64,000 nucleotides of DNA. It comes from Calocera cornea HHB12733 (lineage: Eukaryota; Basidiomycota; Dacrymycetes; Dacrymycetales; Dacrymycetaceae). Below the pieces are notes generated by a model, which saw only the letters and a program-made list of their open reading frames with translations, was not told the DNA's origin and did no database searches. The stretch covers positions 34,709-98,708 of the forward strand of contig KV423931.1 in assembly GCA_001632435.1 (NCBI GenBank). The letters run 5' to 3'. The translations under genes were made by a program, and so were the position numbers. How positions within the stretch are numbered: the stretch's first letter is position 1; every line of letters starts with the position of its first letter. Shown piece by piece: positions 1-11,805 of the stretch.

Positions 1-1754
1 CCTCTGAAGGAGTGCTCGTCCGGCGATGCTGACCGCGAAGGGGAGATGACTCGGAGCCGAGGCGTTCCTGCGCCGGCCGCTCGCGCATGGGGCACGCCGC
101 AGAAACGCGCATCGTATACGGGGGCGGTGGCCTGGGGGGGGGGGGGGGGGGGGGCCTCACCAGGAGGAGGCGCGGCGCGTGTGGGCCTTGCTGGCATGAC
201 TATGAGTGATGTCGACTTGCGTTGGATGCTCGACGGCAAGCGCAAGAGCGAAGAGCAGGGGGGCCTGGGGGGGAGTGCGGCTTCGATGGACGAGGGCGTG
301 GCTCGTATCGATCGGAACAGCGTGTTTCCCGCCTGTCCCGGTAGATGCGCTGACTTATCGGACCGGTAGCTTCAGCAGACCGTGTCGCCCCCTGAATCGT
401 GGACCTTCACAATGACTCGCTTCGGAATGGTGACCACGCGGCCTCGACGGCAGGAGAAGAGCGGTATATTGGGACTTGGCAGCGTGGAAAGCCACAGCAC
501 GCTCAGCAATGCACACGAGGGCAGTGAAAGGGCGGCTGAGCGCATACCCCGCGGACAGGGAGATGATGCAGAGTCTTGCCCGGGCGCCAACACGCTCGGC
601 TTCGTGCCGCTCGCTCGCTCGGTCTTCCGCTTACCGTCCAATCCTCGTGGCTCACCCGAGCTCACGATAATGCAGGACCAGCAGCTTCAACCAGTCAAAC
701 AGCAAGACCGCTCGGCCCGGGCCTGACCTTCTGCTCTTCGACGTATCACCGCCCTTCCAGGCTTCGCCGAGGGCTCCCGGTTTGCAGGATGACAGCACAA
801 TCGAATTGGGCAACTGCAGTCCCTTATTTGCATATGTCGGAGGTGCCCATGTGGTTCAGGGTCGAGACGAAGATGCAGCCTCGAGGGAGCGGAAGGGCAC
901 CGGCTGCCCATGGTCTGTCGCCGGAGCCCGAGGAGACCGACCTCAAGAGGATACATAAAAATGACCAAGGCGTAGGAGGCATGCAATTGCCATGGAACAA
1001 ATGCGTTCTGCATCCATGAGGAAAGGAGCATCCTAAGCATGTCTATCATTGTCCGAGAGCTGCCGCCCTTCCGCTGGGAAAGAGTTGGTCTGCCAACGGA
1101 GCGGCCCAGTTGATGTTGGAAACGTCATTGACAGATGAAGCAATCAGCGACGAGCGGGTGAGGGATCGACAAGCCGAGAAGGTTCTTGCGCTTATCGAGC
1201 CAGCTAGGGTGCGTTGCCAAGGGAGAGCCAGACGAAAGAATGTTCGACGAGAGCTTGTCGTAGTGCTCGACCACTGAGTGCTAAGAATAGCCTGCTTTAT
1301 CGTGGCTGCTCCTAAAATGGATCGCAATTTCCAAAGGAGGCAATTTGACGCCCTAGATAACCATCGATATCGAGGTCGCGCGACCCCCTCCGGCTCCGGG
1401 CGCAACTCGCTTCCCACGGATCGCACGCAATATTAATCTGTCATTTCTGACATCTTTATTTGGCGTGCCGCACAACCTCATAAGACAGGCTCCGACGCCC
1501 CAACGGACGAAGGATACTCACACGTGCCGACTCGGCACCGTCGGTCGAATGGTGCTACGCGAGGGTGATGCGTCTCCTTCCGCAGGGTCTAGTAGCATAC
1601 TAGTCCTCCAGCACAAGATGCTCTTTCTTATATGTAACTTGCTTCCCGCTCCTCCTGCTCCCGGCCTCATCCCTCTCGCCACCGACACGCTTGCACTCCT
1701 CTCTTTGCCTGGCTGCTGGTCGCTGTCCCTGCCTGACACGGCACTAGTGCAAAG
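1..1754. other. Stretch without a recognisable gene
   Basis: I see no reading frame with family-like composition on either strand. The short open frames overlap each other and none splices into a longer product. The last 300 bases become pyrimidine-rich on the + strand, which fits the promoter and 5' untranslated region of the transporter gene that starts at 1755. A 21-base run of G lies at 134-154. Confidence 0.6.
134..154. repeat. Homopolymer of 21 G
   Basis: Twenty-one consecutive G residues on the + strand, in a G-rich stretch that continues with shorter runs near 256-273. Such tracts can form quadruplexes and are prone to length errors in assembly, so the exact length is uncertain. Confidence 0.9.
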
Positions 1755-3190
1755 ATGATTCTGTCGACAGAGGCTGGCAAAGTCGCCGGCGTGGTGTCAT
1801 TCTACATGGCTGCCGCGCTGGTCATGGTTTTCGTGAACAAGGCAACGCTCGTCGCGAATCCCGACCTACCTCTACTCTTCATTTTCAACCAGCTTGTCCT
1901 AGCCGTCGTTCTCGTTCGTTGCTTTACTCGTGGACTATCCCTGTTCTCACATCGCATATTCAGCTTCACGTATCAGCCCTGTTCACAAAGCGCATCGACC
2001 TGCCGCAACTCTCCCTGAAAACAGCCCGGGACCTCTTCCCCGTCGTATTCGTCAATATCGTCGGGCTCGCCTTCAATACCCTCTGCCTGCGGGATGTCGA
2101 GGCGTCGTTCTTCCAGGTGAGCCCTACCAGCCTCGTTGGAATGTACTTGGCGTGCACCGGTATGTGCTGGCATGCACATGCGTCTCGGCACCTGATTCGG
2201 GCCGAGGCCCACATCACACTTCCGCTCCCGTCGGCCCTGGTCGGGGACCGCATTGAACATCAACTGACCATGCATTGTCTCAATGTAGATCGCCCGGGGC
2301 ATGGTACTGCCGCTCACTATCACCGCATCCTCCCTCCAGAGCCGGTCAAGACCGTCGCTTCTCGTTGTCCTCGCGGCTACGTGTGTAACAATAGGATTCC
2401 TGCTCGGCATCGCGCCCTCCCGCAACATACCGGCGACCGCGAAGCCCTCCGGGCTATCGCTGCTGTACGGCCTGCTCAGCGCCATCTTCATCGCTGTGCA
2501 CGCTGTCCTGATCAAAAGCTCACTCGGCCATGTCGAGAACAGCGCGATCCAGCTCGCGTACTGGACGAACCTGGGCTCTGCGGCGATGCTGCTCCCCGTG
2601 CTCGTGCTCGATGGCGAAGTCGCGCGGCTTCACGAGCTCGTGACTCGCCCGGTCCTTGCTTGGGACTGGGCACCGTTCTTCTGGGGTACCCTCGTCACGG
2701 GCGTTTTCGGCTACCTGCTCTGCGTCGCGGGCCTGCTGAGCATCAAGGTGACCTCGCCCGTGACGCACATGTTCAGCTCGGTGCGTCGCCCAGCGCGTTC
2801 TCTTCACCCGCAAATCTCCTGACTAGCTCGACAGGCGGTGCGCTCCGTCCTCCAGACACTGCTCGGCGTCTGGATCTTCCGCGACGTCCTGACCCTGTAA
2901 GTGCTGCCCTCCTGCGGCCCACTCTCTGCCTGACATCGCTCGTGTGACAGGAACCGGGTGCTGTCTATCTCGACTATCCTGTGCGTCATCTCGCCCTGAG
3001 GGTGTCTCAACACCGGGACCCTGATTGACTGGCACTCATATATAGGCTGGGCACGATATACTACACCTGGGTCAAGGCTCAGGAGATGGACAAGCCCAAA
3101 GCCGTCCAGGAACCGACGGACGAGGAGAAGGGTGAGGTGGAAGTGATGCTGAACCCTAAGGATGAGGAGGACAACGACGAGAAAGTATAA
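1755..3190 (+). CDS. GDP-fucose transporter-like protein (SLC35C / triose-phosphate transporter superfamily)
   Basis: Predicted Golgi multi-pass nucleotide-sugar carrier; by family it would import GDP-fucose into the lumen for glycosylation in exchange for GMP. The model has six exons. The first encodes MILSTEAGKVAGVVSFYMAA and a second helix. An intron of 172 bases (2117-2288) separates the exon with FPVVFVNIVGLAFNTLCLR from the exon starting IARGMVLPLTITASSL. Later exons give KVTSPVTHMFSS and the end GTIYYTWVKAQEM, followed by an acidic cytoplasmic tail rich in Glu, Asp and Lys. The order of helices, the TSPVTH motif and the YTWVK terminus match animal SLC35C1-type carriers. The substrate is inferred from similarity; a related GDP-sugar cannot be excluded. 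The start is the first ATG after a pyrimidine-rich leader, and the gene stands alone on its strand. Confidence 0.8.
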
Positions 3191-4586
3191 CGGGCCTGAC
3201 CCGCTCGATTGACGATCTTCATGACACAAGGACACTTTAGAGACTTATGGGAAAATCTTCTTGGACAATATAGCTCCGCTTTTGCTGAAAGGACGCTAGT
3301 GTAGCCCTGGCAGCCGATGTGTGGTGCAAGTGCGGAATGTCCTCGTGTGAGAACTAGCTCAACATCACATGCCAACTGCAACCCTAACAATCGAGTTCCT
3401 CGTTGGGGGGATCTTGAGCGGGGAATCCCAACGGAAGGGGCGTTGCATCCGCGCCGTAATGTCCTGTACGGTAGTCACTAGTAGTGATAACAATCTGTGT
3501 ACATTGCAAATAGCGACCACAGCGTTGCTGCGGGATGGCAGCCGCCGGCCCGTCTGGGCGCTTTGCCGCGTGCCGAGCCGGCGGCACGGGGTCTTCTGTC
3601 CACGTGAATGGCGTGTGCATGATGGTTCGCCCCCGCGGATGCAGCTCTCTCTCGATATTGCAACACGGCTGTTGTTGGATATTCCCGATTCGTTTCCCAC
3701 ACTCTAACACTCCCTTCGCGAAGGACGCAACTCAATGTCGGCCCCGCCGGTGCCCCGGGAGCTGACCGTTCCGCCCAGGGCCAATGAGTCGACCCCGCGC
3801 TAGCGAAGCAAAGTCGGTCTGCATTTGGACTTCGCTGGCAGGTGCCAACAAGAACTTTTTCCGGTCGAACCCTGCGTCAACAGGCCACCAGCCGAACAAG
3901 CAGCATTCTTGGCAGGCAGAGCAGGGCACCGCCCTCGCACTACCCTATCTCCGGAATGTAGTGAATCTGGCTCAATCGGGCGCGTCCATTTGAGCTGGCA
4001 GCTGCCAGTCCGATGGGACGGACTTCGGCTGCGTATGGCCTCATACGCTGTGTGTAACCGCGCGGCACGCGCGGATGCTTCGCCCAGGACTGGCAGTCTT
4101 TCTTCGACTGGCATGTCGGCCGGAATGCGCTGACTGGAATGCCCTTCCTATGACGCAGCACCTCCCGTGTTGGCTGCGCCGCCGACCTACTCCTCCTCCC
4201 CGCCTGATGGTGCCGTGTATCTGCCGAGCCCGCTCCTCCCGTACCTTCGGATGCGAGTTAGGATGGGGTCGTATGTGCCGCCGTCTAGCGTCACGTATGG
4301 CTGGCCTTTCCACCCGGAGCCTGACAGGGACAGGGCAAGCCACCCTTTTGGAATGCACATCCTTATATTCGCCTCGCCCCCTGATGGCCCTCTCCGCCCT
4401 CCTTCCGCCAACGGTCGTGCCTTCCTAACTCGTCTGTGAGAAGTTGAGGAAATTGTGTTATCGCATTCCGCGCCGAACGCCGCTGCCATCTCCCAACATA
4501 CGCCGACCGCGTTTCCATCGGACATCGACTTCCGCATTTGCGATACGCACATCCTTGGACCACGCTCACTCGACGCATCTCTGCGC
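3191..4586. other. Intergenic stretch, no gene seen
   Basis: About 1.4 kb with several short overlapping open frames on both strands, none with recognisable protein composition or splice-linked continuation. The left part holds the terminator region of the transporter gene; the right part is the promoter of the acyltransferase-like gene. Confidence 0.55.
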
Positions 4587-4595
4587 TGATAAAAG
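4587..4595 (+). promoter_or_regulatory. TATA-like box of the acyltransferase-like gene
   Basis: The sequence GATAAAAGG lies about 60 bases before the ATG at 4650. This is the spacing expected for a TATA element with a short 5' leader. Confidence 0.45.
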
Positions 4596-4649
4596 GGCAC
4601 TGCTTACCCTCCTGCCTTCAGCCGCGATCCGGAACTCCAGCAGACCAGC

Positions 4650-6554
4650 ATGATCGACACTGTTCTCGCCAACAGCATCGGCAAGCAGGGGGCGTATCTC
4701 CCCCTGACGCCACCATACACCCCCGCCCGCAGTCGTGTGAACAGTGCAGAGCTTCCCGCTGCCAGCGCGAGCTCAGAGAGCGCCGAAAATCATGTGGATC
4801 CCGCGACGCACCTGCCGACGCCGCCCCACACGCCTGCCAAGCTCCCGAGCCAGGCCGTCTGGGAGCGCAGGCTCGGCGACACGGAGCTGAGCTATTTCCT
4901 CCCGAGCCGGGCGGAGGGCGTCAATGATATGTACGCATCTGTATTCCCTTGTCTGTGAAGTTAAGGCTGACCATCGTGAAGGTACCTGTGCATCGACTTC
5001 AACGCGCCGTCCGCACTGGTGACGGACGCGCGCGTGCACACGGTGTGGGCGATCCTCCGCACGCGGCATCCCTTGCTCGGAGCACAGGTGCGCATGCAGG
5101 AGGGTGAGTATGACAGCGCCTCGTTCCGCTATTCAGCCACTGGAAGTGCAGGCGAGGAGCTCGACCGTGCGAGCGAGAACCTGAGGATCAGCACGCAGAC
5201 GAAGGATGGTAAGTACTTTCTGTCCCCGGACATTGGAATTGGCTAATCAAAGCAGAGGTGATCTTGGACTACCTGAACGGACCGAGGCTGTTGTCAAAGG
5301 AGCAGCCGGCATATCTACTCTTCGCTCGAGAACGGCCTACCTCCGCTCCGCCGGCTGACGAGACCCGTCCGACACCTGAAGCGTCTCCTCGACTTGATAC
5401 CCCCCCAGCCGTGACCGAGGGACCAGAACAAGCAGAGTTTCACTTCTGCTTGTGTACTACGCATTACCTCGGCGATGGCATGGCCTTGCACAAGACGGCG
5501 AACGAGTTCTTCCACCTGCTCGGTGGTGAGCTGAGTGAGTCCGACTTGACAGAACTCTTCGAACGCGAGTGGGCCGAGCGGTACGACCTTCCTGGCGGAG
5601 ATCAGAGCCCGCTACCCGAGGCGCTGGAAGCCAAGCTCCCCCCCGTCCCCATCCGCTCCTTCGCTCCCCAAGCAGCGCACGTGGACTTCGAGAACATGAA
5701 GCGAAAGACGATCGGCGGGCACATAATGCCCCGCCAGAAGCTCGGGCCCCGCAAGACGACCGTGCCGACCGTCCCATTCTCGAAGGAGGAGACAAAGCAG
5801 CTGCTCAAGGAATGCAAGAAACATGGAGTCACTATCAGTCATGTCATCTTTGCGTTGTGCAACCTTGTTTGGGCAGGTATCAAGCTTCCGGGAGGGGAAG
5901 CGCTGCCTACGTTAGTGGTTTTCCATTCCTTTGGAAGACCCGTGCTGAAAGAGGGTTAGGATGATGTATTCTGCGGCAAATCTGCGTCAGTACTTCGCGC
6001 ACATCCCAGAATCGCACTTCTACCTCGCCGTCGGTTACTTCAACATCATGCTCCCCTCCTTTATCCCCCGCACCCTCACGCCCTCTCAAGTTCTCTGGCA
6101 CCGCTCACAGAGCGTCAAACGTCAGATGAACGCGGCCGTGGGGAGCAAGATGTTCGTGAGCCGAGCGAGGCTCATGGCTGCTGAGAGGGCAGAACAGGCA
6201 AAGCGCTGGGCGGCGGAGGACGATGCACGGGCAGCGGGGAATTGGACTCCTCCCACACCTCCGGTACCGGTGCATATGGATACACAGCCAAAAGTCCCTA
6301 GCCAGGCGCTGCTGGGGCTGTCCATGCTCGGCAACCTCGATGCCATCTACGCGCACGCGTCCTATCGGCGCCTGGAGCTCCATGGACTGACGACCGGCAG
6401 CCGTCAGCGGGGAGGCGCGATGCTGCTCTTTGCGTATACCTTTGCCGGACGGCTTTGGCTTAGTCTGGGGTATGATGAGAATGGATTTGAGAAGGAATCG
6501 GTAGGGAGGTTCTGGAACGGTTTGCTGGAGGGAGTCAGGGAGCATTTGCTCTGA
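4650..6554 (+). CDS. HxxxD acyltransferase / condensation-like protein
   Basis: A protein of roughly 530-540 residues of the chloramphenicol-acetyltransferase-like superfamily, which includes fungal alcohol acetyltransferases and condensation domains. The model has four exons. Exon 1 encodes MIDTVLANSIGKQGAYLPLT and a Ser/Pro-rich leader, then the start of the fold. The second exon has LVTDARVHTVWAILRTRHPL, where this family carries the first strand-helix unit. The third holds the HYLGD motif, fitting the catalytic HxxxD, at about 5462-5476. An intron at about 5911-5959 joins EALPT to MMYSAANLRQYFAHIPESHF, and the gene ends in a GRFWNGLLEGVREHLL-type helix. The family transfers an acyl group from CoA or a carrier to a hydroxyl or amine. 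The substrate is unknown; no biosynthetic cluster partners are nearby, so a role in secondary metabolism is only a possibility. Confidence 0.7.
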
Positions 6555-7016
6555 CGATGCAAACTTGTGGGGAAACAAACCGGACGGACTGGGCATTTCT
6601 AAGGACACTCGTCTGCAGTCAATGGACTTCTTCTCATTAGAATAGCATATGACATGGGCAGTGACGCAGTCCCTAACTATGTGAATGAACAAATAATACA
6701 GATGACACAGATCTCATGGTATGGTTGGAAATAAGAACTCCAAACATTTGTGAGGCGTACATAGCAGCTGCTTGATCATGATCAAGCCGCATACCCGCTA
6801 CCGGTCCAAGCCAAGAAGTATTGGATGCGTGGATCACCTTGTAAGCTGGTAGATACGCTTATAATAGGCTATGCTACACCGCAAGGAAACCTTCTATCGC
6901 CATGGATAAGGGCTGTCGGTACAAATACAGGCTCAAGTGTGATACAGGGGAGTCGACTGTGCTCGACATGTCGACATAAGTCTATGGTCCCGGGACAAGG
7001 AACCAACAGCAGCCTG
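6555..7016. other. Convergent intergenic spacer, no gene seen
   Basis: AT-richer sequence lying between two convergent genes, presumably carrying both 3' ends. No open frame here looks coding. Confidence 0.5.
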
Positions 7017-7501
7017 CTACAAAAGCATAGTAAAAACTGCCACCACAACACCCATCACCCCGCCTGAATGGGCCAGTATGGCTGTTGCACCCGAGCTCTG
7101 CGTAGATGGCGTCTCCGCAGCGGCGAACGGCGAGGGGGGAGTGAACGTGGCCGACGTCGACGCGGAATCATCATCTGCGCCAGTGAGAGGATCGAGCGTG
7201 TGCGTCGCTCGTGTCGTGGGGAGGATCGTTTCGGATATTATGGTCGTGCTGAACGTGGTGGGGTCGTACGTGAACGACTCGGAAATGATGTACAGCGTCG
7301 TTGCGCGGATGCTGACGGTGGGCGTGATTGCTTCTACCGAGACCGAGGCGGAGATAGTTGGTCTATTAGCGGACAAAATCAGACACGGCACAACCAAACA
7401 GGGGACTGTGCCTACTGGGATCTGGAAGCCTCTTCGGATGCTGTTACGAGGACGAAAGCAAGGAAGAACGCTGAGAGGCGGCGAAGGCAGAGAACAGCCA
7501 T
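7017..7501 (-). CDS. Small secreted Ser/Thr-rich protein with GPI-anchor-type tail
   Basis: Two exons. Exon 1 runs from the ATG at 7501 and encodes a clear signal peptide, MAVLCLRRLSAFFLAFVLVT, followed by ASEEASRSQ. An intron of about 53 bases (GTAGGC to AATAG) joins it to an exon that begins PTISASVSVEAITPTVSIRA. That exon continues as a Ser/Thr-rich stretch and ends in a hydrophobic segment, GGVMGVVVAVFTMLL. The whole product is about 144 residues. Signal peptide, Ser/Thr-rich middle and terminal hydrophobic tail together suggest a GPI-anchored cell-surface protein with heavy O-glycosylation. No enzymatic domain is visible and I recognise no family. The neighbour at 8700-9266 has the same architecture and may be a distant duplicate. 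Confidence 0.7.
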
Positions 7502-8699
7502 TTTGGATCAAACGAACGTGAGGTTGGGTGGTGCAACGTCTTTGGGAAGAGGAAGGCGTCGAGATGCAGCAGCGTCACCGTCTAGGCACCTCAGGGCTTA
7601 TATCCCATGGTACCAGGAGGAGTTGAGCAAGCCAACCAGTCCATATTCGATGTTGCCCTCCGTCGTCCGAGGAGGAGGCTGCGTGCAATACCCGCCCCGC
7701 ATCAGGACAACGTTCGAGCAAGCCAAGCAGCAGCACGACCGTGCCTCCCATCATTTAACAATCACATATAAGCGGCAGGTAGGTCAGGCCCTACGCTCAG
7801 GTAGATGATCGGTATGCAGTGCAGGCGCTGTTGGTGTTTGCCTGCAGAAGCGCGTCAGGCGGGGGTGGTCGGGAGCAAAGCTCATTGGCGCGCTACCTCA
7901 GAAGCGCCCATGCGCGTCGGAGCGCCCGCAACGTCATGTCGCGCAGGGAAGACTTGGATACGAACGCTAGCTCACTTCATGCCCCGCAATCAATCTTAAG
8001 TGCGCAGATAACGATTGCCTCTCGCTTCCCCATCATCCTTGTGCGGCCGGGGCGAAGACGTCGATGTGCGCACCGGGGGGGGCATGTACAACAACAGCTC
8101 CACAAACATGCAACATGAGGCCAACTTGTTTCTTCCGGAGTCTCGTAACGGCCAAGAATACCAAGCGATTCTTCACGAGCCCTCAATTGAGGGGATCATA
8201 GTGGGAGCAAGCGTCATGCTGCTCGGTAACTGAGATTACATGAACACGAAACTATTGCCTGCAATTCCCAGTGTTCATCTTGGAGACGCGTCATTCATAG
8301 GCCTTCTCGCCAGCAAGCATCTTGCGCCAGACAGCACAAGCTCCTTGACAGAAACTGATCGCCGATGTTCAAGGTAGAGTAAGAGGCTTGTCCGATCTCT
8401 CCGATGGTACCTGGCATGCTTCGACTTGTCTGGCACGATCGCCCTAGGCACGGCCAGCCTTGTGTTTTGATTGCCGATATCGCTGAGACGAGTGCCTCAG
8501 CAGTTGCGCCCATGGAGACTTTGATCGGAAACATGACCCGGACACATAGATTCGCAGGAGTCGATTGTTCCCATTCGGCTTTCAGTGCAGATGATCTTCT
8601 GGACCGTGGCGGGCGAGGCGTGCTGAAAGGAACGGTTCGATTCATGCGGCATACATACACGGGGTGAACGGTCCTGAGGCTCGTCCACCATATTCTCAG
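7502..8699. other. Intergenic stretch, no gene supported
   Basis: About 1.2 kb between two GPI-type genes on the minus strand. Open frames of up to about 120 codons exist on both strands near 8295-8667 but they overlap antiparallel, have no recognisable motif and no splice-linked extension. Part of this region must be the promoter of the gene starting at 7501. Confidence 0.45.
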
Positions 8700-9266
8700 T
8701 TACAGCAAGCGGCAGAGCACGACGCTCAGCAGCCCCAGCAGCCCCATCTTGCCTACTTCGAGGGACATCGCTCCAGAAGTAGCGCTTGCGGTCGTACTTG
8801 CCGACGTGCTGGACGACGAGGTCGACGACGCTGAAGAAGGCGATGAGAGGGAGGACATGCTTGACAGGATCGACGTGCTCGACATACTCGAGCTGCTGCC
8901 CATAGACCCGGCCGTGGGTGTCATGGGCCCGCCGGGGTTGACGCTCGTCACGCCGCTCACGCTCGATTCGCTGTTTGGCTCGGACATGGACGACCCACTG
9001 GACACGGTCCCTGGGGTGGTCAAGCTGCCCCTACGTGTGCATCGTCAGCAACGTCCACAATGACGAGCAGTGCTAGGAGAGACGCACGAGATAGGCGAGA
9101 AGGTGATCGGTGGCTGAGGATGCAGCGTCGGCGCGCTCTGCGTAGTGGCTTCGCCAGATTCAGTGGACACGCCAGGCTCGTTGGGCAGTGAGACCTCACC
9201 TTGCGAGGCCACGAGCGCGGCGAGTGCGAGCACGAAGATGAGGGCGGGGAGGCGTGAGGCGAGCAT
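8700..9266 (-). CDS. Small secreted Ser-rich protein with GPI-anchor-type tail
   Basis: Two exons. The ATG at 9266 opens a signal peptide, MLASRLPALIFVLALAALVA, with cleavage likely after VASQ. An intron of about 57 bases (donor GTGCGT, acceptor CGTAG) interrupts after FSPIS and resumes with GSLTTPGTVSSGSSMSEP. The second exon is dominated by Ser with Thr, Met and Ala and ends with GLLGLLSVVLCRLL, a typical GPI-attachment hydrophobic tail. The product is about 170 residues. By analogy it is a surface glycoprotein; no specific function can be assigned. The pairing with the similar gene at 7017-7501 suggests an old tandem duplication followed by rapid divergence, as is common for low-complexity wall proteins. 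Confidence 0.7.
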
Positions 9267-9848
9267 GGTCGACGGCTCTTGCTCGGTGGGTGACGGTGGT
9301 TACGTCAAGCTATGATGGGCTTAGTGTGATTATCAGCGCGAGCTGGCAGGTTGCGAAGTCAAGCAGAGGCCGGTGAAGTGGTTTATGTATGCTCGCTCGC
9401 TGAGCCTGCGGAGAGGGTCCGGGCAGGACGGGCAGATAATATATGCTCCAGGGTGATGTATAAGTATAGATAATGGAGGAGTGGAGCGCATGCGGTCCAT
9501 GCTAGCGAGCACACGACGGCGAGGAGCGGGAGAACGACGACGAAGCGCAGGAACGAGCGGCACGCGGACGCGGATTGACGAAGCAAGTACTTCTCTGTGG
9601 AAGCGCTTCGGTATATCTTGTGTAACGCCTTCATTGCGCTCTGCGCTAAACCACAATATACTACACAATACGAACCCGAAGAGAAATCAGAGCGCGTACA
9701 ACAGACGAAGTTCGGGGAATCAGCTCAGGGTGGGTAAGACTGGATAGAAGGAGAGGAACGGATAAGGATACGAATACGGTCCAGCGGGGATGGGGTTCTC
9801 GGTCGCCGGAGCGGCTGCTTGACCTCGCTTTCCCCGCTGGGCTTGGCG
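9267..9848. other. Intergenic spacer, no gene supported
   Basis: Holds the promoter of the GPI-type gene on the left and the 3' region of the transcription factor gene on the right. An 83-codon minus-strand frame (9383-9634) has one hydrophobic stretch but no other support. Confidence 0.45.
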
Positions 9849-11339
9849 TCAGCCAGCAGCGGCGGTGACGGCGGTGTTGGCTTTCGGCTTAGGCGCCCTC
9901 CTCTTCTTCGCGGGAGGGGTGGGAGTAGATGTTTCCTTGAGGGGCGGCGGGCTCGCGTGAGAGGAGGCAACCTCCTGCGGAGTACGACGAGGGGTATTGC
10001 TGCCAGTATCGGCTGAAGTAGCTGGTGGGGCAACGGCATAAACTGGGGTGTAGGCTGTGGGAGCAGGACTGGCATCCATGGGAGGGGGGGCGTATGTACT
10101 ATTGACGAAAACGGGTCAGTCCGATGATGCTCCTATCCAAGCGTGGCACGTACGCGTAGGCGGTTCCAATATAGGGATAGGGATAGTAACCCGCTGCAGG
10201 AGCTGTGGTCTGAGCAGGAGCTGGAGTACCGTCCGATTGGACCTGTTGAACCGCCTGGGGTATATAGTAAGAATACGCAGTGGGTACCCTAACCATCTGA
10301 ATTCAGCATTCTCTCTACTCAAACCGGCAAACCCAGCGTACCTAGCAGGGTAATAAGCGACAGCTCCGTGCATCATGTTCGAGTCAGGGCTGGAAGCAGA
10401 GTGCCCGATCGCATTGTAGCCAGATTCCGGCACTGGCGCTGCATGAGTTTAGCGAGTAGATAGCACAGGATTGATTGACGCACTCTTGCCATCCCTCTTC
10501 TTGTATGGGCCCCTCTTGACACCCTTCTTCCTCTCCTTCCTCTGACTATCCGTGCACTGGTTGCCAATCCCATACTTCACGCAGCGCACGCACGGCCGGC
10601 AATCGTCGCACTTCTTGCAGGCTCTCTGGCAGTTCGTACAGGCGTTCTTGACCTGATTGCGCTTCAACTTCTCAGCTTCGGTCTGCGAAGGATTGGCTGG
10701 TGGGAAATAGGGCGGCATAGCAGGATACACCGGAACCATGGGGGGAGGGCCTGCGATCGCTCCTCTACAGTAAGGGTGGGTGGGCACAGCAGCGTAGCCG
10801 TAGGCAGGTGTGATCATCTGTGCCATCTGTGGTCCGGATGGTCCCACAGCTGGGCCGGGAAGATTGGCATGCGCGGAGGTCCCGCTAGCCTGGCGCGAGT
10901 GCGCCGAAGAACTGTCTCCGTCCTGGGTGCTATCTGGATGACCAGACGGGTCGTGTGGAGCAGGGATGCCATTATTGGCGAAGTACGGGAATGGTGATTG
11001 CTGAGGCTGCGCGACGCTTGGGACGAACGGAGCATAGTCGCCTACGCCCAGGCTGGCTACTGGCGACGACGAGCTAGACTGGTGCGGTTGCGGATGAGCT
11101 TGCTGCAAGGCTGGCGAAACTGTATTCTGGTTGCCATTGTTCGAAGAGCGGGAGGGGTTTCTGTTTCGACCGGCGCTCGATGGGGACGATGCGGGGTTCG
11201 GTGGCGCATTAGAGGCTTTGGACGGGGTTTGAACTGCGCGGGTCGGGGAAGCGTCCGCCATTGCCGGCATGTTCTGCATCATACCGGTGTTTGGCTCTTC
11301 CTGCTGCTGCGTTATTTCACGCCCAAAGTAGCTGAGCAT
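9849..11339 (-). CDS. Zn2Cys6 transcription factor
   Basis: Four exons. The binuclear cluster has spacing C-x2-C-x6-C-x5-C-x2-C-x8-C (CTNCQRACKKC, then CVRCVKYGIGNQC). A basic patch ending KKGVKRGPYKKR follows at once, a combination common to a conserved fungal Zn2Cys6 subgroup. A long Ser/Pro/Gln/Asn-rich region precedes it and a Tyr/Pro/Ala-rich region follows (YIPQAVQQVQSDGTPAPAQT). The end carries a Lys/Arg cluster, PPAKKRRAPKPK, that could be a nuclear signal. Introns of about 45-55 bases fall after KKRDGK, after YYPAR and after IGTAYA. I chose the ATG at 11339, not an in-frame ATG at 11468. A TATA-like box at 11482-11488 would put transcription initiation inside or past the upstream ATG. 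It would act as a sequence-specific regulator in the nucleus; targets are unknown. Confidence 0.8.
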
Positions 11340-11805
11340 TCCAGGCGTCGAACACGCCCGGGACGATAAGCGTCGAAGGTGCGCACAGGCGCTTGCACAC
11401 GGCGGCGACAGGGAGCGGAGAGGGGCTGAGGGGGACGTCGGAGTCAAACTTTTGAAGCGGCATCCCAACCGCGCACGGGACCTTTATAACCCGCCAGTAA
11501 GAGCCCGTCCTGGGGTCTCAGCTCTCCCAAGGCACGTGCCCATCAGGAGCGATGATGCACGATAAGCCCCTGGACGGGCGTGAACAATGCGTGAACACGT
11601 TGCGCGATGATGTGCTTGGTCAACAACATCAGGTACGGGTACGGACTCAACAATAAGAGTCGGAGAATGGAATGTAAGAAAGAACGGTCCATCAGAATTC
11701 AGCCCGCTTGGCCGGGAGCGGAAGCACATATCCACACGTCTCACCAAAGCGCGCACACAGCAACTACGGCAAGGGACGCGCCCCCGTGTATGCGCACACG
11801 CCACG
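11340..11805. promoter_or_regulatory. Shared divergent promoter, transcription factor / MSS51
   Basis: A 466-base region separates the divergent starts at 11339 (-) and 11806 (+). A TATA-like element, TATAAAG read on the minus strand, lies at 11482-11488. No clear TATA box serves the + gene. Confidence 0.45.

Noticed and set aside
9383..9634. 83-codon minus-strand frame with one hydrophobic stretch
   Set aside because: A possible small membrane protein, but there is no conserved motif, the start context is weak and it overlaps antisense frames.
11339..11468. Upstream in-frame ATG at 11468 for the Zn2Cys6 factor
   Set aside because: The TATA-like box ends about 14 bases before it, so transcripts would begin at or after this ATG. 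The extension is Ser/Cys/Arg-rich without features.
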